DNA of 64,000 bases from Streptomyces sp. NBC_00670 (GCF_036226765.1 NZ_CP109017.1:1937501-2001500); one strand, 5' to 3'. Positions 1-9,400 are shown, counted from the stretch's first letter. Made by a program: numbers and translations. Notes: generated from the sequence alone by a model not told the origin.

Positions 1-9
1 GAGCGGCAC
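1..9 (-). CDS. 5' end of a DUF3040 family membrane protein gene (partial)
   Basis: Only three codons are inside the window. Reading the minus strand, an AGGAGG ribosome binding site is followed by five bases and then GTG CCG CTC, giving Met-Pro-Leu. In Streptomyces the gene beside this methyltransferase is, from memory, a small DUF3040 membrane protein whose product begins Met-Pro-Leu-Ser-Glu. The start signal is seen directly; the identity rests on synteny and three residues only. Confidence 0.4.
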
Positions 10-284
10 GGAGTCCTCCTCATCGTGCAGTCGCCGGGGCGACCGGGGGTCCCCTTCAGGATAGGCAGGGAATCGCCCCCGTGAAACCCGCCCCTCTGCG
101 CCAATCGACCAACCGGAATCCGCCATGGCCGTCCGGCTCACTGAGGCTTCCATTCCCCAGCGGCCGCTCCGTCATGCCGGGCGGTCTCCCCCGATCATAC
201 GGCGCCGGGCACCCGTTCGGGGGGCCTGTGGCGTACTCCATCCGCCGCCGCGTCCCTGATCAGCGGCGCGTCACGGGAGGCGGC

Positions 285-1055
285 TCAGGCCCCGCCCGCC
301 CCCCGCGTCTCACCGAGAACGTGGAGCTGCGTCGCCACGGAGTGGAAGGCGGCGTGCTCGGCCGCCGCGGCCTCCAGCTTCAGCAGCGCCTCCAGCGCTC
401 CGGGCTCGGTGTCGACCAGTACCCCGGGCACGAGGTCGGCGAAGACGCGCACGCCGTGCACGGCGGCCACGCGCAGCCCCGCGCCCTCGACCAGCGCGGT
501 GAGCTGGTCGGCGGTGAAGCGGTGCGGCACGGGGTCGGCCTCGCCCCAGCGGCCGTTCGGGTCGTCGAGGGCCTGCCGGGCCTCCTTGAAGTGCCCGGCG
601 AGGGCGCGCGCGAGCACCGCACCGCCGAGACCGGCGGCGAGCAGGCTGAGCACCCCGTCGGGGCGCAGCGCGGCCACCGCGTTGCGGACGCCCTCGGCGG
701 GATCGTCCACGTACTCCAGGACCCCGTGGCACAGCACGACGTCGTGACCGCCGCGTTCGACCACGTCGAACAGCCCGTGGGCGTCGCCCTGCACGCCCCG
801 CACCCGGTCGGCGACGCCGGCCTCGGCGGCCCGCCGCTCCAGGGCGAACAGCGCGTTCGGGCTGGGGTCGACGACGGTGACGCGGTGGCCGAGCCGGGCC
901 GCGGGCACGGCGAAGTTGCCGCTGCCGCCCCCGGTGTCGAGCACGTCGAGCACGTCCCGGCCCGTGGCCTTCACCCGGCGGTCGAGGGCGTCCTTGAGGA
1001 CCTCCCAGACCACGGCGGTACGGAGGGAGGCGCGGGGGCGCATCGGGTCCGACAC
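285..1055 (-). CDS. Class I SAM-dependent methyltransferase
   Basis: A 256-residue soluble protein with the class I methyltransferase fold. Motif I is near residues 36-47 (VLDTGGGSGNFA), the acidic ribose-binding motif follows (VVDPSP, near 60), and motif IV is near 107 (DVVLCHGVLEYV). The second half resembles SmtA/BioC-type methyltransferases, but the substrate cannot be read from sequence. The start is a GTG preceded by GAGGAG about ten bases upstream; an ATG four codons in is the alternative. It lies next to the division/cell-wall gene cluster, which suggests co-location rather than a proven role there. Confidence 0.75.
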   Translation of the reverse strand: MSDPMRPRASLRTAVVWEVLKDALDRRVKATGRDVLDVLDTGGGSGNFAVPAARLGHRVTVVDPSPNALFALERRAAEAGVADRVRGVQGDAHGLFDVVERGGHDVVLCHGVLEYVDDPAEGVRNAVAALRPDGVLSLLAAGLGGAVLARALAGHFKEARQALDDPNGRWGEADPVPHRFTADQLTALVEGAGLRVAAVHGVRVFADLVPGVLVDTEPGALEALLKLEAAAAEHAAFHSVATQLHVLGETRGAGGA

Positions 1056-1152
1056 GGCAGTTGACTCCTCGGCGCGGCACCGCCGGGGGTACGGCGGAGC
1101 GGGTTGGGCTGCCCTCCGCTCCCCGCGTCACCGGAACTCACCGGCTGTCACC

Positions 1153-1183
1153 AGGGTGGAAGGCCTCAGGCGCCTTCCACCCT
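1153..1183 (-). terminator. Hairpin terminator downstream of the HEPN gene
   Basis: A perfect 12-bp stem (1153-1164 with 1172-1183) and 7-nt loop, lying about 80 bases past the stop codon of the minus-strand HEPN gene and before the methyltransferase start. There is no U tract, as is usual in Streptomyces. Confidence 0.55.
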
Positions 1184-1263
1184 ATTGCCTCCGGCGGCGT
1201 CCGAAGCGTCCCGTCCGCCCGGTGGGCACCGGCCCGCTCACCCCGCCCGGGGCACCGCCTCCC

Positions 1264-1830
1264 TCACCCCGCGTGGGGCACCTCCCGGTCGCCGGGGCCT
1301 CCGCGGTCCGTCCGGCCCGCGTCGCCGCGGGGTGCGGGCAGTACCGGCTGCAGCACCAGCATGCGTTCCACCAGCCGGACGAACATCGCCACGTCGCGTA
1401 TCAGGTCGTCCGCGTCGCGGTTGCTCGCGGCGCCCCGGATGCCGGCCTCCGCACGGGCGCGCCGCTCCGCGCCGGAGGCGAACAGGGCGCTCCACTCGTC
1501 GAGTTCGGGCGCTATCTCGGGCAGCACCTCCCAGGCGCTGCGGATCCGGGCGCGGCGCCGGGGCGTCGGCTCCGGGCGGCCGCGGGCGGCGAGCACCGCG
1601 GCGGCGGTGCGCAGGGCGGCCAGATGGGCCGCGGCGTACCGCTCGTTGGACGTCTCCAGCACGGTCGCCTCGTCGAGACCGGCGCGGGCCTGGGCGAGCA
1701 GGTCGAGCGCGGCGGGCGGGGCGGTGGTCCGGCGGAGCACGGGGTGCACGTCGCTCGCCGGTCCGGTCGGTGAGGGGGCAGGGCCGGCCGTGCGGCGCCG
1801 CCGGGCGGCGCCCGCCTCGTGGTGGGCCAT
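1264..1830 (-). CDS. SAV_6107-type HEPN domain protein
   Basis: A 188-residue protein with an unstructured Arg/Pro/Ala-rich N-terminus (about 1-35), then a helical region (about 36-155) including the stretch NERYAAAHLAALRTAAAVLAARG, and a polar tail. This matches the small Streptomyces family named after SAV_6107 and placed in the HEPN superfamily; other HEPN families are often RNases or nucleotide-binding proteins. The canonical HEPN RxxxxH RNase motif is not obvious, so ribonuclease activity is not supported. The start is an ATG with a strong AGGAGG. It is transcribed divergently from the TetR gene across about 160 bases, so the regulator may act on it. Function unknown. Confidence 0.6.
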   Translation of the reverse strand: MAHHEAGAARRRRTAGPAPSPTGPASDVHPVLRRTTAPPAALDLLAQARAGLDEATVLETSNERYAAAHLAALRTAAAVLAARGRPEPTPRRRARIRSAWEVLPEIAPELDEWSALFASGAERRARAEAGIRGAASNRDADDLIRDVAMFVRLVERMLVLQPVLPAPRGDAGRTDRGGPGDREVPHAG

Positions 1831-1990
1831 GACGAACCTCCTGTCGTCTTCTCGACGGCACTGTGGCCGTATGCGCCCATAGTGAGGTATGGCACTGACA
1901 ATCCGTTCCGACCTGCGCTTTTGTCTCGCTCACACGTTCGGGCAGAGGTCCGGGCGGGGGTTTCGCAAGGTTGCTGTGAGAATCAGGGGC

Positions 1991-2623
1991 ATGGTCGAAA
2001 CCAGCAGCGTCACGCGGGGCGTCACGAGCCGCCGTGAGGCCACCCGGCAGAAGCTCTACGAGGCGGCCGTCACCCTCATCGCGGAGCAGGGGTTCTCCGC
2101 CACCACGGTGGACGAGATCGCCGAGCGTGCCGGGGTCGCCAAGGGCACGGTGTACTACAACTTCGCGAGCAAGTCGGTGCTCTTCGAGGAGCTGTTGCGG
2201 CACGGCGTGGGGCTGCTGACCGCCTCGCTGCGGGAGGCGGCCGAGCGCACCGGCCGCGAGGGCGGCCGCACGGTGGACGCCCTGGACGCGATGGTCCGCG
2301 CGGGGCTGGAGTTCATCGCCCGCTACCCGGCCTTCACCCAGCTGTACGTGGCCGAGCTGTGGCGCACCAACCGGGCCTGGCAGCCGACCCTGACGGTGGT
2401 GCGGCAGCAGGTCGTCGCGGTCATCGAGGACGTGCTGCGGGCGGGGGTGGCGCGGGGGGAGCTGAGCGGCGAGATCGATGTGTCGCTGACGGCGGCGGCC
2501 CTGGTCGGCATGGTGCTGGTGGCGGCGCTCGACTGGCAGTCCTTCCAGCCGGAGCGCTCCCTGGACGACGTCCACGCGGCGCTGTCGCGGCTGTTGCAGG
2601 GCCGGGTGGGCGGACGCGGCTGA
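1991..2623 (+). CDS. TetR/AcrR family transcriptional regulator
   Basis: A 210-residue regulator. The helix-turn-helix lies at about residues 30-55 (TTVDEIAERAGVAKGTVYYNFASK) and is followed by an all-helical ligand and dimerisation domain. I chose the ATG at 1991 (MVETSSV) because the in-frame sequence upstream, from an ATG at 1889, does not look like TetR sequence. The gene is divergent to the HEPN gene and ends about 20 bases before a strong hairpin. TetR proteins usually repress neighbours and release DNA on binding a small ligand. The nearby HEPN gene and the flavoprotein gene are candidate targets, but no clear TetR palindrome was identified. Confidence 0.85.
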   Translation: MVETSSVTRGVTSRREATRQKLYEAAVTLIAEQGFSATTVDEIAERAGVAKGTVYYNFASKSVLFEELLRHGVGLLTASLREAAERTGREGGRTVDALDAMVRAGLEFIARYPAFTQLYVAELWRTNRAWQPTLTVVRQQVVAVIEDVLRAGVARGELSGEIDVSLTAAALVGMVLVAALDWQSFQPERSLDDVHAALSRLLQGRVGGRG

Positions 2624-2645
2624 CGCACGCGTGGGGCACGGAAAG

Positions 2646-2695
2646 GCGCCGGTCCGGGCCGGCCGCGTCCCCCGCGGGCCGGTCCGGACCGGCGC
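2646..2695 (+). terminator. Hairpin terminator after the TetR gene
   Basis: A perfect 12-bp inverted repeat (2646-2657 with 2684-2695) whose inner sequence can pair further. It begins 22 bases after the stop codon of the TetR gene. No U tract follows. Confidence 0.55.
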
Positions 2696-2915
2696 TTGAC
2701 GCACCCCCCGTGTTCCCCGTGATCCCCGTACTCCCCCGAGCCCCGGGATCCCCCGTGCCTCGCTCCCGCCGACGGATCGGCGGAAGGAGCGGCCGGGGCC
2801 GGGCTCCGTTCCGCCGCCCCGTGTCGGCGGTGCCGGAGCCGCGCCCCCTTCCGTGCCTCCACTTTCCCGTCCGCGCACGTCGGAGCCCATCCGTGCGGCT
2901 ACTCATCTCCGTGCC

Positions 2916-2931
2916 TGGGTACGCGTACTCA
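2916..2931. promoter_or_regulatory. Candidate MacR box upstream of the phytoene-desaturase-like gene
   Basis: TGGGTACGCGTACTCA differs at one position from the 16-bp palindrome TGAGTACnnGTACTCA that I recall as the site bound by the response regulator MacR of S. coelicolor. The macRS homologues are encoded in this window at 23.6-25.6 kb. The site is 74 bases upstream of the flavoprotein start. Confidence 0.45.
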
Positions 2932-3004
2932 GTGCCCCGCACCCGTCCCCAGGGCCGGTGGCCCCCAGGACGGATTGTCGGTGGTGGCCGATACAGTCCC
3001 TGAC

Positions 3005-4525
3005 ATGGCACGGATTGCGGTGATCGGCGCCGGGATGGGCGCGATGGCGGCCGCCGCCCGGCTGGCCGTCGCGGGCCACCGGGTGACGGTGTACGAGCGT
3101 ACGGACACGTACGGCGGCGGGGTGCGCCGCTTCACGCGCGAGGGGTTCTCCTTCGACACCGGGCCGGGTCTGCTGCCGCTGCCGGCGGTCTGGCGGGATC
3201 TGTTCGTCAAGACGGGCAAGGAGCCGCTGGAGGAGTGCGTCGAGCTGGTGCAGGTGGACCCGGCCGCCCGGCACGTCTTCGCGGACGGCACGGAGGTCTC
3301 GCTGCCCAACGCCTCGCGGGCGGGCGTCGTCGCGGCGCTGGACGCGGCGCTCGGCGCCGGGGCGGGAACGCGGTGGGGCGACTTCCTGGTCCGCGCCCGG
3401 GAGGCGTGGGACCGTACGCGGCGGCCGCTGCTGGAGGAGCCACTGTGGGCGGACTGGCGGGTGCTCGGCGAGCGGGAGCCGTACCCGGCGGTGCCGCGCC
3501 GCCGGCTGCTGCGCACCCGTACGGCCGCGACGCTGGCCGAGGTCGGCGAGCTGGAACTGGCCGATCCCCGGCTGGCCGCGCTGCTGGAGAGCCACGCCCT
3601 GGCCTGGGGGCTCGATCCGCGTACGACGCCGGCGAGCGCGGCGGTACTGCCGTACATGGAGCACGCGTTCGGGCTGTGGTACGTGCGCGGGGGGCTGCGG
3701 GAGCTGGCCCGCGCGGTGTACGAGCGGTGTCTGGCCCGCCGGGTGGAGTTCGCCTTCGGCGCGGAGGTCGCCGGGGTGGTGGAGAAGGACGGCCGGGCGG
3801 TGGGCGTGGAGCTCGGTGACGGCACGGTGGCCGGGGCGGAGCATGTGGTGGCCGGGGTCGATCCGGGGCGGCTGGCCGGGCTCGTGGGGCGTCCGCCGTG
3901 GCCGGAGGGCGAGGTGGGGGCCGACGCGGAAACCGTCGGGGCGTTGGGAGCCGGGCGGTTCACGGTGCTCCTCGCGCTGCGAGGGGCGCGGGAGGAGGCG
4001 GTGGCGCATCGCACGGTCGTGCACTCCCCCGACCGTGTCGCCGAGCTGGACTTCCTCGCCGGGCGCCTTCCGGCGGCGGCCGTGCGGCCGACGGTGAGTG
4101 TGCTGCGGCCGGACGACGCGGCGTTGCGGCCGGACGGTGAGCACGAGGCGGTGGTGGTGTCGGCGGCCGTGCCGGTGGGGGGCGACTGGGCGTCCGCGGG
4201 CGTTCGGGAGCGGTTCGCGGAGCGGGTGGTGGAGGCGGCGGGAGGTGCCGTGCCGGGGCTGCGGGGGCGGGAGTTGTGGCGGGAGGTGCGGTCGCCGGGG
4301 GAGACGGCGGTGGAGACGGGGGTGGCTTCGGGGGCGGTGCCGTGGCCTGCGTTCGCGGCGGGGGGCGGCCGCTTTTTGCGGCCGTCCAATGCGACGGGGG
4401 TGGCGGGGGTGTTCGCGGTCGGGGGGTGGGCTCAGCCGGGTGGGGGGTTGGCGCATGCGGGGATGTCCGGGGCGCTGGTTGCCGGGCTGGTGGTGGAGGG
4501 GCCCGGGTTCCGGGGCTCCCAGTAG
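3005..4525 (+). CDS. Phytoene desaturase-like FAD-dependent oxidoreductase
   Basis: A 506-residue flavoprotein of the phytoene desaturase / amine-oxidase superfamily. The N-terminal dinucleotide-binding motif is at residues 4-32 (IAVIGAGMGAMAAAARLAVAG ending with an acidic residue in VYERTD), followed by GGG and FDTGPGLL typical of the CrtI family. The C-terminal FAD-contact region is near 470-495 (GVFAVGGWAQPGGGLAHAGMSG). The start is placed at the ATG opening MARIAVIGAG; there is no ribosome binding site, and a TACAGT hexamer ends seven bases upstream, so the mRNA may be leaderless. No carotenoid synthase, cyclase or other crt gene is nearby, so carotenoid desaturation is not supported by context. 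The 3' third becomes extremely GC-rich. Substrate unknown. Confidence 0.75.
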   Translation: MARIAVIGAGMGAMAAAARLAVAGHRVTVYERTDTYGGGVRRFTREGFSFDTGPGLLPLPAVWRDLFVKTGKEPLEECVELVQVDPAARHVFADGTEVSLPNASRAGVVAALDAALGAGAGTRWGDFLVRAREAWDRTRRPLLEEPLWADWRVLGEREPYPAVPRRRLLRTRTAATLAEVGELELADPRLAALLESHALAWGLDPRTTPASAAVLPYMEHAFGLWYVRGGLRELARAVYERCLARRVEFAFGAEVAGVVEKDGRAVGVELGDGTVAGAEHVVAGVDPGRLAGLVGRPPWPEGEVGADAETVGALGAGRFTVLLALRGAREEAVAHRTVVHSPDRVAELDFLAGRLPAAAVRPTVSVLRPDDAALRPDGEHEAVVVSAAVPVGGDWASAGVRERFAERVVEAAGGAVPGLRGRELWREVRSPGETAVETGVASGAVPWPAFAAGGGRFLRPSNATGVAGVFAVGGWAQPGGGLAHAGMSGALVAGLVVEGPGFRGSQ

Positions 4526-4552
4526 CCCTTCCCGGGCGGGGGGTGTCGGGGG

Positions 4553-4670
4553 CGCGAGAGAACTCGGGTGGGTGGGGTTCGTCGGCGGGTGCGGGTGCGT
4601 CGTGGCCTGTCGCGCAGTTCCCCGCGCCCCTGCAAACCCCGGGCCGTCCCCCGCCCCTCGAGGGGCCTTG
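4553..4670. repeat. Palindromic intergenic repeat, copy 1
   Basis: Lies between the convergent flavoprotein and YQ-rich protein genes. It carries the shared leader resembling 'gagaactcggg...gggtgcgggtgcgtcgtgg' followed by the core GCGCAGTTCCCCGCGCCCCT near 4612-4631. Only the left half of the core hairpin is present in this copy; a short separate hairpin near the end may terminate transcription. Confidence 0.75.
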
Positions 4671-5591
4671 TCAGTAGCGGTACTGGTCGTCGTAGCCCTG
4701 GCCGTTGGGGTTGTTCTGGTAGGGGTAGGACTGTTCGGGGGGGAGTTCGCCGCCGTAGGTGTCTTCCGTGTTGCGTTGCTGGGGGACCCAGACGCCGCCG
4801 GGCGGGGTTTCTCCGTAGCCGCCGCCGGGGGCTCCCGTCGTGCCGTACTGGTCCTGTTCCTGGCCGTAGCCCTGCTGGCCGTACTGCTGGTTCCCGTAGC
4901 CCGCGCCGGTGTCGTAGGCGCCGCCCTCGGGGTACGCCGAGGTGCCGATGTACGGGTCGGAGTAGGCCCCGTACTGCTGCTGCCCGGCGTCGTAGCCGTA
5001 GCCCTGCTGGTCGTAGGAGTAGCCGTCGTAGCCGTACCCCTGCTGCTGGGCGCCGGCCGCGTTCGAGGCGGCGTAGGCGGCGTCGGTGTAGACGCCGTAC
5101 GTGCCGGTCTCGTCGGGCATCGGCTGCGGCTCGTAGACGGCCGTCGCCTCGGCGGGACTCTCCGCGCCCGCGGGCCGCGCCGGGGTGAAGACGTCGTCGC
5201 GGTCGTCGTCGAAGGACTCGGCCTGCTGCGGGTACGTTCCGGTGGCGGCGTCGTCCTCCGGCTCGAACTCGGCCGGGTCCGGCTCCGGCGGGGCGTTCTC
5301 GCCGCGCCGCCGCTTGCTGCCGCCCGGTTCCCGCTTGGGGTGCCCGACGGCCCAGCCCGCCGCGAAGCCGCGGCGGAAGGACAGCGTGACGTACGTCTGG
5401 CCCACGGCGAAGGCCGCGGCGCCCAGTGCGATCACGAGGACGGAGGGCACCAGCACGCCGAGGACGACGAGGAGGAAGCCGCCGAAGGCGAGCAGCCGCC
5501 AGCGCAGCCGTGCCTTGTACTGCAGCAGCACCTCGCCGAGCAGCCACAGCGCGACGATGCCGAACGCGATGTAGAGGACCGTCCAGCCCAT
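4671..5591 (-). CDS. Two-TM membrane protein with a Tyr/Gln/Gly-rich disordered tail
   Basis: A 306-residue protein. Two hydrophobic segments near residues 5-22 and 33-63 form a hairpin in the membrane. An acidic and proline-rich linker follows (about 90-165), and then a low-complexity tail (about 165-306) dominated by Tyr, Gln and Gly with repeats such as QQGYGYD and QQYGQQGYGQ. Such tails are prone to phase separation or coat-like assembly, but that is inference. It lies immediately upstream of metF near the division gene cluster. Streptomyces has two-TM proteins with disordered tails that act in septation, SepX among them; I cannot tell whether this is one of them. Function unknown. Confidence 0.65.
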   Translation of the reverse strand: MGWTVLYIAFGIVALWLLGEVLLQYKARLRWRLLAFGGFLLVVLGVLVPSVLVIALGAAAFAVGQTYVTLSFRRGFAAGWAVGHPKREPGGSKRRRGENAPPEPDPAEFEPEDDAATGTYPQQAESFDDDRDDVFTPARPAGAESPAEATAVYEPQPMPDETGTYGVYTDAAYAASNAAGAQQQGYGYDGYSYDQQGYGYDAGQQQYGAYSDPYIGTSAYPEGGAYDTGAGYGNQQYGQQGYGQEQDQYGTTGAPGGGYGETPPGGVWVPQQRNTEDTYGGELPPEQSYPYQNNPNGQGYDDQYRY

Positions 5592-5647
5592 GTACGCCCC
5601 TCTCCCTGTGGTCGCTACGCAGTGTGTCGTACGACGATGCGACCGGT

Positions 5648-6606
<959 letters not shown>

Positions 6607-6707
6607 CCGGACGGCGGACATTTGTCTTGTTTGCCGGGTTGTTGTCCACCCCTCGGACACTCTTGGACACGGACACTCCCGGGCACCGGATCCGGCCGAC
6701 CCCGTCG

Positions 6708-7358
6708 TCACCGGGCGTGGCGGAGCCGTTTCGCGAACTCGGCCGCGGCCGCGCCGGGGTCGTCGGCCTCGGTGAGGGCGCGGACGACGACGACCCGGCG
6801 GGCGCCGGCCTCGAGCACCTCGTCGAGGTTGCCGAGGTCGATGCCGCCGATCGCGAACCAGGGGCGGTCGGTGCCGAGTGCGGCGGTGTGCCGGACCAGG
6901 TCGAGGCCGGGGGCCGGGCGGCCGGGCTTGGTGGGGGTGGGCCAGCAGGGGCCGGTGCAGAAGTAGTCCACGCCGTCCTGGACGGCGGCGGCCTCGGCCT
7001 CGGCCACCGAGTGCGTGGAGCGGCCGACGAGGGTGTCGTCGCCGAGGATCGCGCGGGCGGCGGGCACCGGGAGGTCGCCCTGGCCAAGGTGCAGGACCTC
7101 GGCGCCGGCCGCGTGGGCGACGTCCGCGCGGTCGTTCACCGCGAGCAGGCGCCCGTGGCGGGCGCAGGCCTCCGCGAAGACCTCCAGGTGCGCCAGTTCC
7201 TCGGCCGCCTCCATGCCCTTGTCGCGGAGCTGCACGATGTCGACGCCGGCGGCGAGGACCGCGTCCAGGAACTCGGGGAGGTCCCCCTGGCGCTTGCGGG
7301 CGTCCGTGCACAGGTAGAGCAGGGCGTCGTCGAGGCGGGCGCGGACGGTGTCGGGCAC
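6708..7358 (-). CDS. thiE: Thiamine phosphate synthase
   Basis: A 216-residue TIM-barrel enzyme that joins 4-amino-5-hydroxymethyl-2-methylpyrimidine diphosphate with thiazole phosphate to give thiamine monophosphate. Visible family motifs: VQLRDKG near residue 60, HLGQGDLPV near 91, VGRSTHS near 112, PTPTKPG near 140 for phosphate binding, and AIGGIDLGN near 166. The sequence [14 protein letters not shown] has Cys and Trp where many ThiE proteins have GVGPVF. The start is a GTG behind GGGAG. It stands apart from thiO-thiS-thiG, 2.5 kb away on the other strand, and has no riboswitch of its own that I can see. Confidence 0.92.
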   Translation of the reverse strand: MPDTVRARLDDALLYLCTDARKRQGDLPEFLDAVLAAGVDIVQLRDKGMEAAEELAHLEVFAEACARHGRLLAVNDRADVAHAAGAEVLHLGQGDLPVPAARAILGDDTLVGRSTHSVAEAEAAAVQDGVDYFCTGPCWPTPTKPGRPAPGLDLVRHTAALGTDRPWFAIGGIDLGNLDEVLEAGARRVVVVRALTEADDPGAAAAEFAKRLRHAR

Positions 7359-7423
7359 GGTGGGGCTCCCCCGGTGGTTCTCGGTGTTCTCCGGGCCGCC
7401 CTGCGTGCGGGCGGCGCGGTCGG

Positions 7424-7462
7424 CGGCGTACGGGCCGTCCGCGGTGGGCGGCCCGTACGCCG
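7424..7462 (-). terminator. Strong hairpin terminator after the Rv2175c-type gene
   Basis: A perfect 14-bp stem (7424-7437 with 7449-7462) with an 11-nt loop, 18 bases past the stop codon of the minus-strand Rv2175c-type gene and before thiE. Confidence 0.65.
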
Positions 7463-7480
7463 GAGGTTACGTCCCCCGGG

Positions 7481-7846
7481 TCAGACGGCGAGCGCCTGGG
7501 CCCGGCGCTTCACCTCCGTGCCGCGGTTCTCGCCGAGCGCCTGCGCGGGGGTGCCGGGCAGGCTCGGGTCCGTCGTGAAGAGCCACTCCAGCATCTCTTC
7601 GTCCGTGAAGCCGTCGTCCCGCAGGAGCGTCAGGGTGCCGGACAGGCCCTTGACGACCTTGTCCCCGTCGATGAAGGCGGCGGGGACGTGCAGTGCGCGG
7701 TTCTCACCCCGGCGTACGGCGATGAGCTGGCCCTCCTTGACCAGCTGGCGAACGCGGGTCACCTCGACGCCGAGCTGCTCGGCGATGTCGGGGAGGGTGA
7801 GCCAGGCGGGGACGAGAGCATCGATCTTTGCGTCAATCTCGGTCAC
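7481..7846 (-). CDS. Rv2175c-type DNA-binding regulator
   Basis: A 121-residue protein with an N-terminal winged helix-turn-helix (about residues 17-60, LTLPDIAEQLGVEVTRVRQLVKEGQLIAVRR) and a C-terminal helical region (about 75-110). It matches the actinobacterial Rv2175c family. In M. tuberculosis Rv2175c binds DNA and is phosphorylated by the neighbouring kinase PknL, which reduces DNA binding (established there). Here the PASTA kinase is 4.4 kb away with thi genes in between, so a kinase-substrate pair is a reasonable inference. Several Thr residues near the N-terminus and in the C-terminal half could be targets. It ends in a strong terminator and looks monocistronic. Confidence 0.8.
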   Translation of the reverse strand: MTEIDAKIDALVPAWLTLPDIAEQLGVEVTRVRQLVKEGQLIAVRRGENRALHVPAAFIDGDKVVKGLSGTLTLLRDDGFTDEEMLEWLFTTDPSLPGTPAQALGENRGTEVKRRAQALAV

Positions 7847-7927
7847 GGAACCAAGCGTGCCATTGCCGACGAGCAGTCGGAAGTGGGACCGGCCAGTCGT
7901 GGGACACGGTGGCCGGCCGGGGGCGCC

Positions 7928-8043
7928 TCACAGCTCGGGAGTTCGGGTGCGTCGGCGGCCGCGGGTGCGTCGTGGCTGCTCGCGCCCACGCGGCGGAGCC
8001 GCACGTCGAACACAGCCCCGCGCCCCTCACGGGGCCCGGACGA
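7928..8043. repeat. Palindromic intergenic repeat, copy 2
   Basis: Begins with the 'agctcggg' leader, passes through 'gggtgcgtcgtggctgctcgcgcc', then the module ACGCGGCGGAGCCGCAC followed by 'cacagccccgcgcccct'. It separates two genes that both run on the minus strand, so it is not simply a convergent-end terminator. Confidence 0.75.
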
Positions 8044-8067
8044 ACTGCGAGCCAGTCACGCTCCCGC

Positions 8068-9288
8068 CTACGCCACCGCCCGTTTCAACGGCCGCGCCGG
8101 GTCCGTGAGGAGTTCCGTGTCCATCACCGCGCCCGCCTCGATCAGCCGGCGCCCCTGCGCCAGGTCACGGGGCCGCCCCACCGCCAGCAGCGCCACCAAC
8201 CGCCCGCCCCGCAACCAGCACACCGACCACGCCGCCCCGGCGGCATCCCCCCGCCACACCAGCTCGTCCGCCCCCACGTGATGCCCCGCGTACTGCACGA
8301 ACCGCCCGAACTGCTCCGACCAGAAGTACGGCACCGGGTCGTACACCACCCCCGCGTCCCCCACGACATTCGCCGCCACCGTCCGCGGCCCCTGCAACGC
8401 GTTGTCCCAGTGGTGCACGAGCAACCGCTCCCCGTACCGCGCCGAGGGGAAGGACGCGCAGTCACCGACCGCGTACACGTCCGCCACGGACGTGCGCAGC
8501 CGGTCGTCGGCGAGCACCTCCCCCTGCGCGCCGAGCGCGATCCCGGACCCGGCCAGCCACCCCGTGGCGGGCCGCGCGCCGATGCCGACGACGACGGCCC
8601 CGGCCGGCACCCGCGAGCCGTCGTCGAGGACGACCGCCCCGGGCTCGACACGCGCCACGCGCGCGTGTGTGCGCAGCACGGCCCCGCTGTCGGCGTACCA
8701 GCGGGCCATCGGCGCCGCGACCTCGGCGGGCAGCGCCTCCGCCAGCGGCCGGCCGGCGGCCTCCACGACGGTCACCGCGCACCCCGCCTCCCGCGCGGCC
8801 GTGGCGAACTCGGCACCGATCCACCCCGCCCCGACGACCACGACGTCGTGCTGGTCCGCGAGCACCGGGCGCAGCCGTTCGGCGTCGTCCAGGGTGCGCA
8901 GCAGATGCACCCCGGGGACGCCCTCGGTGCCCGGCAGCCGGACCGGTTCGGCGCCGGTGGCGAGGACGAGCACGTCGTAGGGGACGGGCCCCTCGGCGGT
9001 GTCCAGTTCGTGGTCGGCGGGGCGTACCCCGAGGACCTCGCGGCCGAGCCGCAGTCCGATGCCGAGCGCCTCGAAGTCGATGTCGAAGGCGGAGCCCTCC
9101 GCCTTGCCGAGCAGGACCGCCTTGGACAGCGGCGGCCGGTCGTAGGGCTGGTGCGGTTCCGCGCCGATCACGGTCACGGGGCCGGTGAACCCCTGTTCGC
9201 GCAGGGCGACCGCGGTCTGTACGCCCGCCATGCCCGCGCCCGCGACCACGACCCGCCGCTCCGCCCGTTCCCGCGCCTGCTCGCTCAC
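8068..9288 (-). CDS. NAD(P)/FAD-dependent oxidoreductase, ferredoxin-reductase type
   Basis: A 406-residue two-dinucleotide-domain flavoprotein. FAD-binding motif at residues 12-41 (VVVAGAGMAGVQTAVALREQG), the PYDRPPLSK segment near 47-55 typical of oxygenase-coupled ferredoxin/rubredoxin reductases, a second GxGxxG for NAD(P)H near 150 (VVVVGAGWIGAEFA), and the FAD-ribityl motif VYAVGDCAS near 267. It most resembles the reductases that pass electrons from NAD(P)H to ferredoxin in P450 or dioxygenase systems. No ferredoxin or oxygenase gene is adjacent, so its partner is not known. Confidence 0.82.
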   Translation of the reverse strand: MSEQARERAERRVVVAGAGMAGVQTAVALREQGFTGPVTVIGAEPHQPYDRPPLSKAVLLGKAEGSAFDIDFEALGIGLRLGREVLGVRPADHELDTAEGPVPYDVLVLATGAEPVRLPGTEGVPGVHLLRTLDDAERLRPVLADQHDVVVVGAGWIGAEFATAAREAGCAVTVVEAAGRPLAEALPAEVAAPMARWYADSGAVLRTHARVARVEPGAVVLDDGSRVPAGAVVVGIGARPATGWLAGSGIALGAQGEVLADDRLRTSVADVYAVGDCASFPSARYGERLLVHHWDNALQGPRTVAANVVGDAGVVYDPVPYFWSEQFGRFVQYAGHHVGADELVWRGDAAGAAWSVCWLRGGRLVALLAVGRPRDLAQGRRLIEAGAVMDTELLTDPARPLKRAVA

Positions 9289-9400
9289 CTGTTCACCTCA
9301 GTGTCTTCCCACGGCTGCCCGCCGTGGGACTCGTGCCCGGACATCGCTTCCGGCACCGTCGCCGCATACCGCTTTCGCGTATCGCTTCCGGATACCCGCC

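Larger units (their letters stand above)
2624..3004. other. Gene-free stretch holding a terminator and a MacR-like palindrome
   Basis: About 380 bases between the TetR gene and the flavoprotein gene. It contains the hairpin at 2646-2695, a MacR-box-like palindrome at 2916-2931, and a -10-like TACAGT at 2992-2997 ending seven bases before the next start codon. No convincing coding sequence was seen. Confidence 0.5.

Noticed and set aside
1264..2623. HEPN plus TetR as a toxin-antitoxin pair
   Set aside because: The genes are divergent rather than an operon, there is no MNT-type nucleotidyltransferase, and the HEPN catalytic motif is not obvious.
2903..4456. Long minus-strand open frames opposite the phytoene-desaturase-like gene
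   Set aside because: Arg/Pro/Ser-rich translations without any motif, exactly antisense to a gene with recognised flavoprotein motifs; typical high-GC shadow frames.
3005..4525. Carotenoid biosynthesis cluster
   Set aside because: Only one desaturase-like gene is present; no geranylgeranyl synthase, phytoene synthase or cyclase nearby.
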